NCBI GenBank assembly: GCA_007182875.1
Contig: AP019514.1
Coordinates: 1,736,001 to 1,800,000 of the forward strand
Direction: 5' to 3'
Source: Vreelandella sulfidaeris
GTDB taxonomy: Bacteria > Pseudomonadota > Gammaproteobacteria > Pseudomonadales > Halomonadaceae
DNA: 64,000 nucleotides
A program made the translations under genes and the position numbers. How positions within the stretch are numbered: position 1 is the stretch's first letter; each line of letters opens with the position of its first letter. The notes beneath the pieces are model-generated. The model was not told where the DNA came from, ran no database searches, and saw only the letters and a list, made by a program, of their open reading frames with translations. Of the stretch, positions 42,531 to 54,692 are shown one piece after another.

Positions 42531-42659
42531 TTAGCAGAGGCGACTACCAAACATCAATAACGAGGCGTCGAGGTTTTGCCAGCCCCACCATGCTAATGCC
42601 AAACCGCCTATCAAGGCAGCTGCTAATAATAGGGAGCTGAAAACGAGAGTGATGTTCAT
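42531..42659 (-). CDS. 42-residue single-helix membrane protein coupled to the MFS gene
   Basis: The frame begins at ATG 42659, overlapping the MFS stop codon as ATGA (42656-42659), and encodes MNITLVFSSLLLAAALIGG... with one strong hydrophobic helix of about 24 residues, then WWGWQNLDASLLMFGSRLC and TAA at 42531-42533. Such tight coupling suggests co-translation with the transporter and perhaps a small accessory subunit. I do not recognise a named family. Confidence 0.6.
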   Translation of the reverse strand: MNITLVFSSLLLAAALIGGLALAWWGWQNLDASLLMFGSRLC

Positions 42660-43862
42660 GGGGTTATCTCGGTTAGTACACTGCGCTCAAGCGGCTTTTC
42701 ATTGATAAACCAATGTAATGCAGCCGCCACGACAGAAAGTACGATGGCTATTTGCCATACCGTATTGTAATGCCCCGTCAGGTCGTAAAGGTAACCGCCC
42801 AGCCAAACGCCCATAAAAGACCCTAACTGGTGAAACAGAAACACGATGCCTCCGAGCATGGAAAGATGGCGTACACCAAACACTGACGCCACAATGCCAT
42901 TCGTCAGTGGCACACTAGAGAGCCATAGCAATCCCATCGCAATCCCAAAAACATAAGCACTCATGGGGCTAAGCGGTAAATAGACAAACGCCGTAATCAC
43001 TACACCACGAATTAAATAAAGCCAAGTCAGTAGCTTGGGTTTGGACCAGATGCCGCCCATCCAACCTGCGGTATAGGTGCCGACAATGTTAAACAGCCCC
43101 ACCAATGCCAATACCGTTGTTCCTACCTGCACCGCTAAGCCGTTATCGAATAAGTAGCCAGGGAGGTGGACAGCGATGAAAACCACCTGAAAGCCGCAAA
43201 CAAAGAAGCCTAAACAGAGTAGCCAGAAGCCTTTTGGCCTGCTGCTTCGTTGAGCGCCTCTTTAGGCTTAAATCAGCGGTGGTTTTGGCCGAAGGTTTAT
43301 CGCGTAACATGGCGCCCAGCGGAATGATAATGGTCGCGATAGCCGCCATTGCCATCAGCGCCGCCGCCCAGCCAAGCCACTCTAGCAAGCCAAGCGTTCC
43401 GGGCAGCATGGCGAATTGCCCGAACGAACCCGCTGCGCTAACAATGCCCATGGCCATACTGCGTTTTTCAGGCGCTACCGCGCGGCCAACTGCGCCCAAA
43501 ATGACTGAGAATGTCGTGCCGGAAAGACCAAGACCTATCAATAGCCCGGCGCTAACCGTCATGCCTAGTGCCGAGGTCGAGAGGCTCATAAATAGCAATC
43601 CCAAGGCATATAGCAAGCCGCCCACCACGATAATCCTCGCGGCCCCGAAACGATCCGCCAGCGCGCCGGTGAAAGGTTGCGATAGGCCCCAAACGAGATT
43701 CTGTAAAGCCAGCGCAAAGGCAAACACGCCGCGTCCCCAGCCTAGCTCACTGCTGAGAGGTTCCATAAAGAGCCCAAACCCATGGCGTAACCCCATGGCA
43801 GTGGAAATAACCAAACTTCCCAAGATGATCAACAGCAATGAATGGCGACGGATGAGAGCCAT
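42656..43862 (-). CDS. MFS transporter, 12 helices (frameshifted)
   Basis: Major facilitator: MALIRRHSLLLIILGSLVISTAMGL opens the first helix. The A-motif-like GALADRFGAARIIVVGG and the NNP/OFA-like FGLFMEPLSSELGWGRGVFAFAL are characteristic of monocarboxylate- or oxalate/formate-type MFS proteins. A shift near 43250 joins the second half (GFQVVFIAVHLPGYLFDNGLA, TAGWMGGIWSKPKLL). About 402 residues. Substrate unknown. Its stop overlaps the start of a 42-residue membrane protein. Confidence 0.85.
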
Positions 43863-43920
43863 GGCGTTCTCTTTATTGGCAGGCTTACGGATAGTTGACT
43901 ATCGCATGCGTTGCAGGGTT

Positions 43921-45311
43921 TTAGAAGCTGCCAAATAAGGTGCCTAGGGTAATGACACTGATCAATGCCACAACCGGTAATGCGATGGTCACGATAGCGA
44001 CATTCGCATAAGACTGACGGTGGGTTAAACCGCAAATAGCCAGCAATGTAATCACTGCACCCGAGTGGGGAGGGTATCCATGCCACCTGCCGCTAGCGTT
44101 GCGACTCGGTGCATCAGTTCCGGATCAATACCTGCTTCCTGTGCCATTGCCAGGTATTCGCTGCCCAGGGTTTCTAGTGCAATAGACAACCCGCCGGAGG
44201 AAGAACCGGTAATCCCTGCGAGTACACTCATCGCCATGGCTTCAGAAATTAACGGATTTCCGGGTGATGCGGAGAGTACTGTATCGCGGATAATTGCAAA
44301 CCCCGCAAGGCTTGCAATGACTGCGCCGTAACCGACTTCAGAGGCGGTATTAAAAATGGGTAAAAGTGAGCCCAAACAGCCTTGGTTAACGGTAGCTTTT
44401 AGGTCCTGCCATTGCTTCCAGCGGGTAATGATCAGCCAAGCCGACGCACTCAGTAGCGCGATTAAGATAGCCCACAGTCCGGTTTGGCCCGAGGGGGAAA
44501 CATTCTCAAACGCGTCGCTGATAAAGCTTAAATCCATCGCGGGAAATACACCGTAGGTAAACAATGCATTTAATCCAATCACCATGACCAGTGGTATCAG
44601 CGCTAGCGAAAGAGGCATCTGCGCAGTCGGCGTTTCATCTTCACCGGTGGTCACTTCGCGTTCGGTATGATGCCCATAGCCTTCGCCTTTAGACGCTGCT
44701 TTGTTGACGCGCGATTGTAGATAAAACGTTCCCAAACCGAGCATGATAAGCCCGGCAATGATGCCTAAACCTGGGGCAGCAAAACTGTTGGTTTCAAAGT
44801 AAGGAATAGGAATCGCATTTTGAATCGCAGGGGTGCCTGGCAGCGCAGTCATCGTAAACGTGAAAGAGCCAAGCGCAATCGAGGCGGGAATAAGACGCTT
44901 GGGAACATTAGCACTGCGGAACAGTTCACGGCTGATAGGATAAATCGCAAAGGCGACCACAAACAGTGATACACCACCATAAGTGAGTACCGCACAGGCC
45001 ATCACCACAGTGAGTACCACGTGATGAGTGCCCAGTTTTTAACAATCCCGTTAGCAATCGATTGGGCTGCGCCCGAATCTGCCATTAACTGTCCAAAAGA
45101 GCGCCTAATAAAAACAGCGGGAAAAACTGAATAACGTAGTTCCCCAGCGCACGCATAAAGGTATCGGTATAGATAGGCAATAAAAAGCCATATCGCCTGA
45201 AAGAAGTACTGCTAAACATGCCATAAGAGGTGCCAGCAACAAGACCGAGATACCTCGGTAAGCCAGGAACATCAATAAAAGCAGAGAAATGACAATGGCA
45301 AGTATGCTCAT
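43921..45311 (-). CDS. GntP-family permease (frameshifted)
   Basis: GntP permeases carry gluconate, hydroxybutyrate or other organic acids with protons. The start MSILAIVISLLLLMFLAYRGIS follows TAGGAGCTCAC. Diagnostic blocks include VLTYGGVSLFVVAFAIYPISREL, TALPGTPAIQNAIP and AGITGSSSGGLSIALETLG. The C-terminus (VALISVITLGTLFGSF) is recovered after a shift near 44070 and stops at 43921-43923. Shifts also near 45190, 45100 and 45040. About 463 residues. The gene is divergent from the antiporter-family permease at 45513. Confidence 0.87.
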
Positions 45312-45512
45312 GTGAGCTCCTAGGAAAATCTTGCGTGGCTTAATTAAGGTAAAAGAAAAGATGGTAGGCAGCATGATGCGGTGCAGCAATAGATTGTCGA
45401 CTAAAGTGGCAGGGCTTTAGATAAGTATCCCAGGCTTAGGTTTGTACTTTTAATCTGCTAACATTCGCTCCCCTTTGCCGTTAATAACCTCTCAATAGCT
45501 CTAGGGATTTTC

Positions 45513-46854
45513 ATGAATGCAGTAATTCTTGCGGTGCTGGTGATGGTGGCACTGTCACTGGCGCGTGTCTCTGTGGTATTTGCGCTGGTCGTGGGCGCTT
45601 TAGTCGGTGGTCTAGTCGGTGGTTTATCTCTTGATCAAACGTTGGAGGCCTTCAATGAAGGGGTGGGGGTGGTGCACAGGTTGCGTTGGCGTATGCGACG
45701 CTAGGGGCGTTTGCGGTCGCCATTTCCCGCTCTGGCCTGCCGGATATGCTGGCGAATCGCCTGATAACCCTGCTAGGTAAAGAGACCACTGCCACGCATC
45801 AGGCACGTGTCAAAATGTTGTTGCTAACAGCGGTCCTACTGGTGGCGATCTCTTCGCAAAATGCCATCCCCGTGCATATTGCGTTTATACCGGTACTGAT
45901 ACCGCCGCTGTTAACAGTGATGAACCGCCTGAAGTTAGATCGTCGTGCGGTGGCGTGTGCGCTCACCTTTGGTTTAACGGCTCCCTATATGCTGTTGCCG
46001 GTAGGGTTTGGGGCAATCTTCTTGAATGACATACTGTTGGCTAATCTCAACAGTGCAGGTGAGCCGCTGGGGCTGGAGATCACCCGCGGCATGGTGCCGA
46101 TGGCAATGGCTATTCCTGTCGGTGGCATGGCGTTAGGGCTTATCGTGGCGCTGTTATGGAGTTACCGGGGAGCTCGTGAGTACCAGGCGCAAGACATTGC
46201 TGCCAACGTGGCCGAAGCGAGTGCGCCGGCAAAGCCGCATATGCTGGGTCTTGTGATGTCAGGGTGGCCATTGTCGCGGCATTGGGCCTCCAGCTTTATA
46301 GTGGCTCAATGATATTGGGCGGGTTGGTCGGTATTGGTCTGTTATCCATGGGTGGAATATTCAAATGGCGTGAAGCAGATGACCTGTTTACCAGCGGTAT
46401 GCGGATGATGGCGCTGATCGGCTTTATCATGATTTCCGCTGCGGGCTTCGCTGAAGTGATGAAAACCACCGGTGAAATTGATGCGTTAGTATCAGGTGCG
46501 TTTGCATTATTCGGCGATAATCGCGGGCTGGCTGCCCTGGTAATGCTGTTGGTAGGACTGTTTATTACCCTGGGTATCGGCTCGTCGTTTTCTACTATCC
46601 CCATTATTGCTGCTATTTTTGTTCCGTTAGCCGTCCAGTTTGGGTTCTCGCCAATGGCAACTGTCGTGCTTGTTGGCACCGCGGCGGCGTTGGGAGATGC
46701 CGGCTCTCCCGCGTCTGATTCTACGTTGGGCCCGACCTCAGGCCTTAATGTGGACCGTCAGCATGACCACATGTGGGATAGCGTAGTGCCGACGTTTCTG
46801 CACCACAACATCCCGTTAGTAGGCTTTGGGTGGCTAGCGGCAATGATGCTGTAA
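45513..46854 (+). CDS. Na+/H+ antiporter-family permease, YuiF type (frameshifted)
   Basis: Polytopic permease with about eleven helices. The N-terminus [29 protein letters not shown] follows AGGGATTTTC. Conserved parts include [60 protein letters not shown] and [19 protein letters not shown], typical of the Na+/H+ antiporter family labelled YuiF/NhaC-like. Shifts near 45665 and 46255. About 447 residues. Whether it exchanges Na+ or carries an amino or organic acid is not settled for this family. A bidirectional terminator follows. Confidence 0.83.
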
Positions 46855-46872
46855 GCATTCAGTGGACAGAAA

Positions 46873-46901
46873 AAAAGAGCAACCCTTGGTTGCTCTTTTT
46901 T
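46873..46901. terminator. Bidirectional terminator between the antiporter gene and trmJ
   Basis: GAGCAACC (46877-46884) and GGTTGCTC (46888-46895) form the core stem, extended by A and T tracts on both sides (AAAAAA and TTTTTT). It suits both the plus-strand permease and the minus-strand trmJ. Confidence 0.88.
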
Positions 46902-46916
46902 CTGTCAGTTAGCCCA

Positions 46917-47651
46917 TTACTTTTCAGGTAGATGGCTTTCAAAAGCACTCAACAGACCGCGCAGTAACGAAAGCTCTTTACGACTAGGTTGGGCGCGGGC
47001 AAAAGCGCCTGTAGTTGTTCTTCAGTGCGGGCGTGAGGCTGAGTTAAAAAACCGCTCTCTTGCATTAAGCGGCCTAGATGCGCTTGGAAATGTAGAAACT
47101 GCTCGCGGCTGGGTGGCGTTGCCTCCAGTGGGCGCTGGTAACTAAAGCCGCTATCGTCACCCCTTACGCCAAGCGCGATGTACTTCATACGCAAGAATTT
47201 GCACCGCTTGGGATAAATTCAGAATGCCGTAATCAGGATTGGCGGGAATGCTGACTTGGTGCGTGCAGCAGCGTATTTCACCGTTAGTGAGTCCCGAACG
47301 CTCACGGCCAAACACCAGCGCAACCGGTGCCGTTTGAGCGTTTTGAATGACATCTTCCGCCATATCATCGGGTTCGTCGAAGTGCGGCAACGGCAGGCTA
47401 CGTAAGCGCGCACTGGCCCCGACGACCTGAACGCAATCGTTAACGGCTTCTTCCAGCGAGCTAACCACCCGTGCACTCTCCAGTACATCAGTGGCGCCTG
47501 CCGCTAAACGAGTCGCTTCTTCGTCAGGAAACATGCGTGGATTAACCAGTACCAGCTCGGTTAAGCCCATGGTTTTCATTGCGCGTGCCGCAGCACCGAT
47601 ATTGCCTGGATGAAACGTCTGAACGAGTACGATACGGATATGCTGCAACAT
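46917..47651 (-). CDS. trmJ: tRNA (cytidine/uridine-2'-O-)-methyltransferase TrmJ (frameshifted)
   Basis: TrmJ methylates the ribose at position 32 of several tRNAs using SAM. The SPOUT fold is evident: IRIVLVQTFHPGNIGAAARAMKTMGL, then VALVFGRERSGLTNGEI and the knot motif YGILNLSQAVQILAYEVHRA. A shift near 47170 and another near 47000 restore the C-terminal dimer extension, ending PSRKELSLLRGLLSAFESHLPEK at 46917. About 245 residues, normal for TrmJ. It is transcribed downstream of the groEL region on the same strand. Confidence 0.9.
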
Positions 47652-47777
47652 GCGCTGATTTCGCCCTATAGCCTAATAAAAATCGCGCCGATAGTAGCAC
47701 GTTAGCTCCGCGTAATGGGTAGCAAGGTGGTTGAAACGTGGTTGGCAGTGTCTACGATTAATCAAACATCCAAACGC

Positions 47778-47804
47778 AACAACCCCGCACAAGGCGGGGT
47801 TGTT
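47778..47804 (-). terminator. Hairpin downstream of groEL exon 2, likely original groESL terminator
   Basis: AACAACCCCGC (47778-47788) pairs perfectly with GCGGGGTTGTT (47794-47804), loop ACAAG. On the minus strand it is followed by GCGTTTGG, only a short T stretch. It lies 51 bp after the intron's 3' end, where the groEL terminator would sit before the intron inserted. Confidence 0.65.
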
Positions 47805-47855
47805 GGTAATTGCTATACGTTAAGCAATCGAGAGAGCAGAGAGCTCAGGGTGCAT

Positions 47856-50800
47856 GTCGGGTAGCAGCAGTGCGTTACTGCACCGCCGCCCCTAAGAACC
47901 GTACGTGCGAGTTTCCCCGCATACGGCTCAAGCCTTTATAAGCCCAAAGATGATAAGGCCGACGACTATTTTGATTGGCACTGGTTGCACTGTTCTCTAC
48001 CAGGCGGCTTACTCTGCTTCGCAACCCAACCAGAGGCAGGGTAATTGTTCAAAGAACAACTTTTCTCCCAATGGTATGTATCGCTACCAGTTTCCTTGTA
48101 GTAGTACAGTGGTGATGGCTTAGACATATTCGATACCTCTTTCGCGGTGAAATGATTTGGTTATTTAATAACCAACCTTAACTTAGCAGAAAGAATGCTC
48201 GAATACAGCATGTGCTTACTATTGTCAGTAGTGATGCTACATATTGTGTATTATGTCTAATTCACTGTGCAATTGTCGATGGCAATTCGGATGCAGCATT
48301 ACCAAGTTACTCGACTTGTTACTACCGCCTTTATGCCGTTCCACCACATGATGGACATTCCACCCAGTTTCCCAGGTGATAAAACCACGGCACATCGGAC
48401 AGCGTTTGTTTTGCCGAGTCCAGAGCTTTTGCAGTTTCTTACGACCTTTCGTCGACGCCTTCCAAGAACGCTCCAACCTGTCCTCAAAATACTGCTCGTC
48501 TCTAGGGTCATAAGGGTTCGCCTCCGCCCTGATCTTAGTATGTCGCACAATCGGGATGTCCTTACTGCTCAACAACCTCACTGGCTTGCCGGGCAATAAG
48601 GTACTTTGGAAAACCCAGTTCTCGCTTTTGACTGAGTGAAAATATTTCTTTTCACCCAACGTTTTTGACGATTACCGTGACGCCGACAGCTCCAGCGCCA
48701 CAAAAGTTTCCAAACACGGTAGTCAACATAGCCAAACGTTTCCTTAGCCACCACGTGACGATGATAGTTGGCCCATCCGAGTAGTACTGGATTAAGCTGC
48801 TTTATCAAAATGTCTTGTCGTGACGTACGGTTCACATTGACGATGTCCTTGATTTTTCTCAGGTGTGTTTGCAGGTTCTTACGGCTGGGCTTAATCAACA
48901 GCTTGCCGTTGTACTTCCGCAGGTTCTGCCCAAGAAAATCAAACCCTTCTGTAATGTGCGTGACCAAGGTTTTACTGGTCGACAATGTTAGCCCGCGCTC
49001 TCCCATGAAGGCAGTAACGACAGGTAGAACATCATTTTCTAACAGCTCTTTTGAGATGGCAGTAATAATGAAATCATCGGCGTATCGCACATAGTTAACT
49101 TTGGTCTTGTAGCTGGCTTTGGTATTTTTCCTCCCAAAATGGGATTCCAACACTTTTCCAGCCCATCAAGCGCCAAGTTGGCTAATACCGGAGAGATAAT
49201 CCCTCCCTGAGGTGTTCCTGCCTCTGACGGATACAGTTTTCTGGACTCCATGAATCCCGCTTTCAACCACATTTTGAGCACTTGCTTGTCCATAGGGACG
49301 TTAGCCAGCAGCCAATCGTGACTGATATTGTCAAAGCACCCCTTGATATCGCCTTCCAGCACCCATTCAGCAGAGTGCTTACGGCTCAAATTGACAAAGC
49401 ATTGCTCTATCGCATCGGCCGTTGAACGCCAGGGACGAAATCCATAGCTATTACGATCAGCTACCGTTTCTGAAACTGGTTCGAGCGCCAGCAAATATAG
49501 TGCTTGCATGGCTCGATCCCGCATCGTAGGTATCCCTAGTGGGCGGCGTGAGCCGTCCGTTTTGGGAATATAGACACGGCGTATTGGGGCAGGGCGATAG
49601 CCCTTCCTTTTAGCCTGCCTAACGCCAACCACTTGGCTTGTGGAGTGCTCCACAATTCACCATCAACACCGGGCGTTTTCTTGCCCCGGTTTTCAGTGAC
49701 ACGTCTAACGGCCAATGTTCTGGCCGCAAACGAGTGGGTAAGTAGTCGTTGCAGGGCTTTCACCTTGCGCCAACGTTTTTCCCTAGTCGCCTTCGCGATC
49801 CGCACTTGTAGCCCTCTCACCTGCCTATTAATGACAGACCAATCAATGGTATGCCAGCTTTCGGGCGGGTGGGAGAACGCAGGTACTTGGTTAAAGTCAG
49901 TACTCATCTTGCTATCCTCCGAATGCCGATAGGACGACCCTCGGAGAACAAATACATTAGTCCCTTGCGGAGTGTATTTGCTCCCGCAGGGTATTGGTAA
50001 GGCTCTGGAAGAGCCTATACTTTTATCGTCATGTCTGCATGAAGAGCGCTTTACAGCACTATCACACGATTAAAGACCAGTTGGACGTGGGCCCCGTTTC
50101 CGGTAGAGGAACGTTTAACCTCTTATCCATCCCATTACAGGATGGCATTCGCTTTTTCCAACATCCTAAGCCTGCACCTCCTACAGCATCGATTGCTCTT
50201 TGCCTGCCCAAGAAGGGCGGAGATACAGGGTTTCCGAGTTCCGTGTCGATGACATGAGTCACTTAGGTTCTGCCAATACACCGAAGGCTGAATAGCAACG
50301 TATCCCCAGATGTAAGAGGGATAGCTAGCCTTATACCTTTTGGTCAAAGCGCATCAGTAGCTTGCGCTCATTGCGGCTGACGGTGCTTTTAGCAGTTCAC
50401 ATAAGTTAACCATATGACTCAGTCTAGCCTCTCAACCGCCTGCTACTGGCGGTATCCTTGATCCACCCTCACGATGAAATTCAAGCCCGAATGGGGAGTA
50501 CATTGTCAGGAAGCTTCGAACCCCGCTGTTGCCAGCGACGCACTATCCCTAGACTACCGTTGGTTGCACAACGGGTTCCTCTCGCTATCTCGACCAAGTT
50601 ACTTTTGGACTAGACAACGTGGAACAATCATCAGACACAGCTTCACACCGGCAGGTGCTTAGCTTTCTTTAAACGTAGATATCCCCGTTGCATCACAGCT
50701 TGGAATTTAAAGCTGCTTCAACGTGTATCCTTCATAGGAGGGGTACAGGCTTAAGCCAATACTCGCGACCGGATACTCCATTAGGAGTGCCGATACCCGA

Positions 50801-50932
50801 GCTGGTGTTCAGCCCGGATATCGGGTTTATAGAGGCTATTTTCTGCTGGAAAGGGGCACTTACTTATTTAAAGTAAGTGCTCCCAAAGGACGTAACCCAG
50901 CCAGGCTAGCTACCTGCGCGACTCTCGTCGCA

Positions 50933-50933
<1 letters not shown>
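47856..50933 (-). mobile_element. Group II intron inserted in the groEL stop codon
   Basis: A 3078-bp ribozyme retroelement on the groEL strand. Its 5' end reads GTGCGACGAG, the canonical GUGYG start, at 50933. Domain V is at 47929-47896 (GAGCCGTATGCGGGGAAACT and the pairing half GCACGTACGGTTC). Domain VI follows, and the 3' end is CTACCCGAC at 47858-47856. The reverse-transcriptase gene lies in domain IV. The first intron base is the G of the unspliced groEL TAG. Joining TA to the downstream ATGCACC would recreate TAA. Boundaries are read from consensus ends, so plus or minus a base or two. Confidence 0.9.
48237..49907 (-). CDS. ltrA: Group II intron-encoded reverse transcriptase/maturase with HNH endonuclease (frameshifted)
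   Basis: The protein promotes splicing and retrohoming of its host intron. It starts [18 protein letters not shown] at ATG 49907 after GGAGGATAGCAAG. RT blocks run [57 protein letters not shown] and the catalytic YADD in [13 protein letters not shown]. The maturase domain X contains [21 protein letters not shown]. The C-terminal HNH nuclease has [19 protein letters not shown] and HPNCHRQLH. Shifts near 49610, 49110 and 48640 break it; about 557 residues when rejoined. All catalytic motifs survive, so the element may be active if the breaks are sequencing errors. Confidence 0.9.
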
Positions 50934-52583
<1,650 letters not shown>

Positions 52584-52655
52584 CTAAATTGAATGCAAAA
52601 CGTGAAAGTAATTGATCGAGGCGCTCATGAAAGAAGGGATGAGCTGCGACGATGG

Positions 52656-52949
52656 TTAGCCTTCAACAACCGCAAGAATATCGGCTTCACTCATGATCAA
52701 GACTTCTTCGCCGTCGATTTTCTGCTTCTCAACGCCGTAGCCATCTTTAAAGATCACGTTGTCGCCAACTTTGACGTCTAGCGGACGGACATCGCCATTT
52801 TCCAGAATGCGGCCATTACCGACAGCAAGAATTTCACCACGCGTCGGTTTTTCTTGTGCATTGCCCGGAAGCACGATGCCGCCTGCGGTTTTCTGCTCTT
52901 CTTCAACGCGACGGACGATGACACGATCGTGCAAAGGACGGATATTCAT
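52656..52949 (-). CDS. groS: Co-chaperonin GroES
   Basis: GroES caps the GroEL folding chamber. The intact 97-residue protein contains [18 protein letters not shown] and the mobile loop [21 protein letters not shown] with its GIVL-type contact to GroEL. The C-terminus reads [17 protein letters not shown]. It is the first gene of the operon; AGGAGAACGTGA precedes its ATG. A sigma-32 promoter lies about 155 bp upstream. Confidence 0.97.
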   Translation of the reverse strand: MNIRPLHDRVIVRRVEEEQKTAGGIVLPGNAQEKPTRGEILAVGNGRILENGDVRPLDVKVGDNVIFKDGYGVEKQKIDGEEVLIMSEADILAVVEG

Positions 52950-53104
52950 TCACGTTCTCCTGAGTAGGGTTGAAGCCCCGATGAGGGCGGTTAGCTAAAA
53001 GTGTTCTCGAGGGAGTGCCCCGCGAGAAGTGAAGGCCTGACGGTCTTCATTGTTAATGGCAGCTACCACTTAGATTGCTGCCGAATTTGTATGCTGGTTG
53101 AAAA

Positions 53105-53129
53105 ATGGGGCTGCGGATAGCCTTTCAAG
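53105..53129 (-). promoter_or_regulatory. Sigma-32 heat-shock promoter of groESL
   Basis: On the minus strand CTTGAA (53129-53124), a 13-bp spacer and CCCCAT (53110-53105) match the RpoH consensus exactly at both hexamers and in spacing. Transcription would start near 53095 and run into groES. Confidence 0.88.
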
Positions 53130-53321
53130 GGGGCGGGTAATAAAAAATTGCTTTTTCGCTGATTTTCTTCCGAAGCAAACCTCAACGACGGCGCGGGGCT
53201 CATCCCGACTAATAAAATCCCCCCTCAATCGGGCCATCTTGTTGTGAAGACTGGCTGTTTTGGTGTTCCTTGGGCCGAGCTGATGATGCGCTGGGGTCTT
53301 GTTGTTGCCCAGTAACTTTTT

Positions 53322-53668
53322 TTAAGCCCCTAGCCAGGTAAGTGCTTTGAACATTAGCTGCCGCGCGCTGGGGATCAAGCATGCCAAACCTAATGCATCC
53401 GACAAAAGCCTGGGGCCATTAACAAGGCACCGCCAAAAATCAGCGCCGCCCCGGTTAGGAGCTCACTAGAGGGCAATTCACCCGCTTGCATGCGTTGGCG
53501 CGCCCGCGCAAAGGTGGACACACCTTCTTTGCGAATCAAGTGTAGCCCGACAAAGCCTGTGCCGAGCACTAAGAGTAGGGTGGTGAGTAGGCCGATCTGG
53601 CTGCCAATCGAAAACAGAACCACAAAATCAAGTAGAGTAAAGAGCGATATAAAAACAAGAATAGGCAT
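53322..53668 (-). CDS. fxsA: FxsA-family membrane protein (frameshifted)
   Basis: FxsA is a small inner-membrane protein (overproduction relieves F exclusion of phage T7). The start MPILVFISLFTLLDFVVLFSIG and the block IGLLTTLLLVLGTGFVGLHLIRKEG are diagnostic, followed by LTGAALIFGGALLMAPGF. A one-base shift at a T run near 53403 restores the family end FLSDALGLACLIPSARQLM... WLGA at TAA 53322-53324. About 115 residues after correction. It is adjacent to groESL as in many gammaproteobacteria. Confidence 0.88.
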
Positions 53669-53849
53669 GGCTAACTCCAGGAAAAACGACTCGATGACAG
53701 TCTTAATTGCGTAATATGGTGACATAAATATAAATAGCAAGCAGCTAACATGGCGTGTTCCAGCGGTGATGTCGCTCGATTTATGTCAATAATTCTTCTA
53801 TGCTGCAATGCACAATGCGGCTGGTTCAATCTATTGTTGGGAGTCACGA

Positions 53850-54610
53850 ATGGTACTTAACGATAAAGTAATTGCAGTCACGGGTGGTGCGCGTGGGTTG
53901 GGTTATGCCATGGCGCTGCGTTTGGGCAAACAAGGCGCGCGCATGGCGCTATTGGATATGAGCGCTGAAGCGCTTGATCAGGCAGTGTCACAACTTTCTG
54001 CTGAAGGTGTCGATGCCCAGGCGTTTGTAGTGAATGTCGCCGAAGAGGCCTCCGTGACTCAGGCGTTTGCCGATATCGCGCAGCGCATGGGGCCGGTCAG
54101 CGGCTGCGTCAATAATGCCGGTATTACCCAAGATGCGCTGCTGGTAAAGGCCAAAGAAGGCCAAGTAGAAAAACGCATGTCCTTAGAAGCTTGGCAAAAC
54201 GTTATTAATGTCAATTTAACCGGCGTTTTTCTATGTGGACGCGAGGCCGCCACACAGATGATTGAAGCGGGGCACGAAGGCGTGATCGTTAATATTTCCA
54301 GCATTTCCCGTGCGGGTAATAGGGGCAAAGTAACTACGCAGCCGCTAAAGCGGGCGTGCATGCGCTGACGGTGACCTGGAGTCAAGAGCTGGCGCGCTAT
54401 GGTATTCGTACCGGTACCGTTGCACCTGGGTTTATTGCTACCGAAATGACTGCGGCGATGCGGCCCGATATGTTGGAGCGCATCTCGTCGAGCGTGCCGC
54501 TAAAACAGTTGGGTGAGCCGGATAACATTGCCCAAAGCGTTGCGTTTGTCTTTGAAAATGATTACTTCACTGGGCGCATCATTGAGTGCGATGGTGGATT
54601 GCGGCTGTAA
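53850..54610 (+). CDS. Short-chain dehydrogenase/reductase, FabG-like (frameshifted)
   Basis: An NAD(P)H-dependent SDR. The cofactor motif is [17 protein letters not shown], then NNAGI. The catalytic Ser ([14 protein letters not shown]), Tyr and Lys ([12 protein letters not shown] after a shift near 54335) are all recovered. The C-terminus has [12 protein letters not shown] and [13 protein letters not shown] start at ATG 53850 ([13 protein letters not shown]), preceded by GGGAGTCACGA. About 253 residues. Similar to 3-oxoacyl-ACP reductase, but without fatty-acid genes nearby the substrate is uncertain. Confidence 0.88.
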
Positions 54611-54692
54611 TTTTCCGCTGTGACAACCCAGAGATTTGCTCGATAAAATGGGCGACCCTATAAGACCGTCCATAGCATATATTTATATTGGT

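Noticed and set aside
49994..50876. Several short open frames between the intron protein and groEL
   Set aside because: They fall in the ribozyme's domains I-III, which are structured RNA, and have no coding signals.
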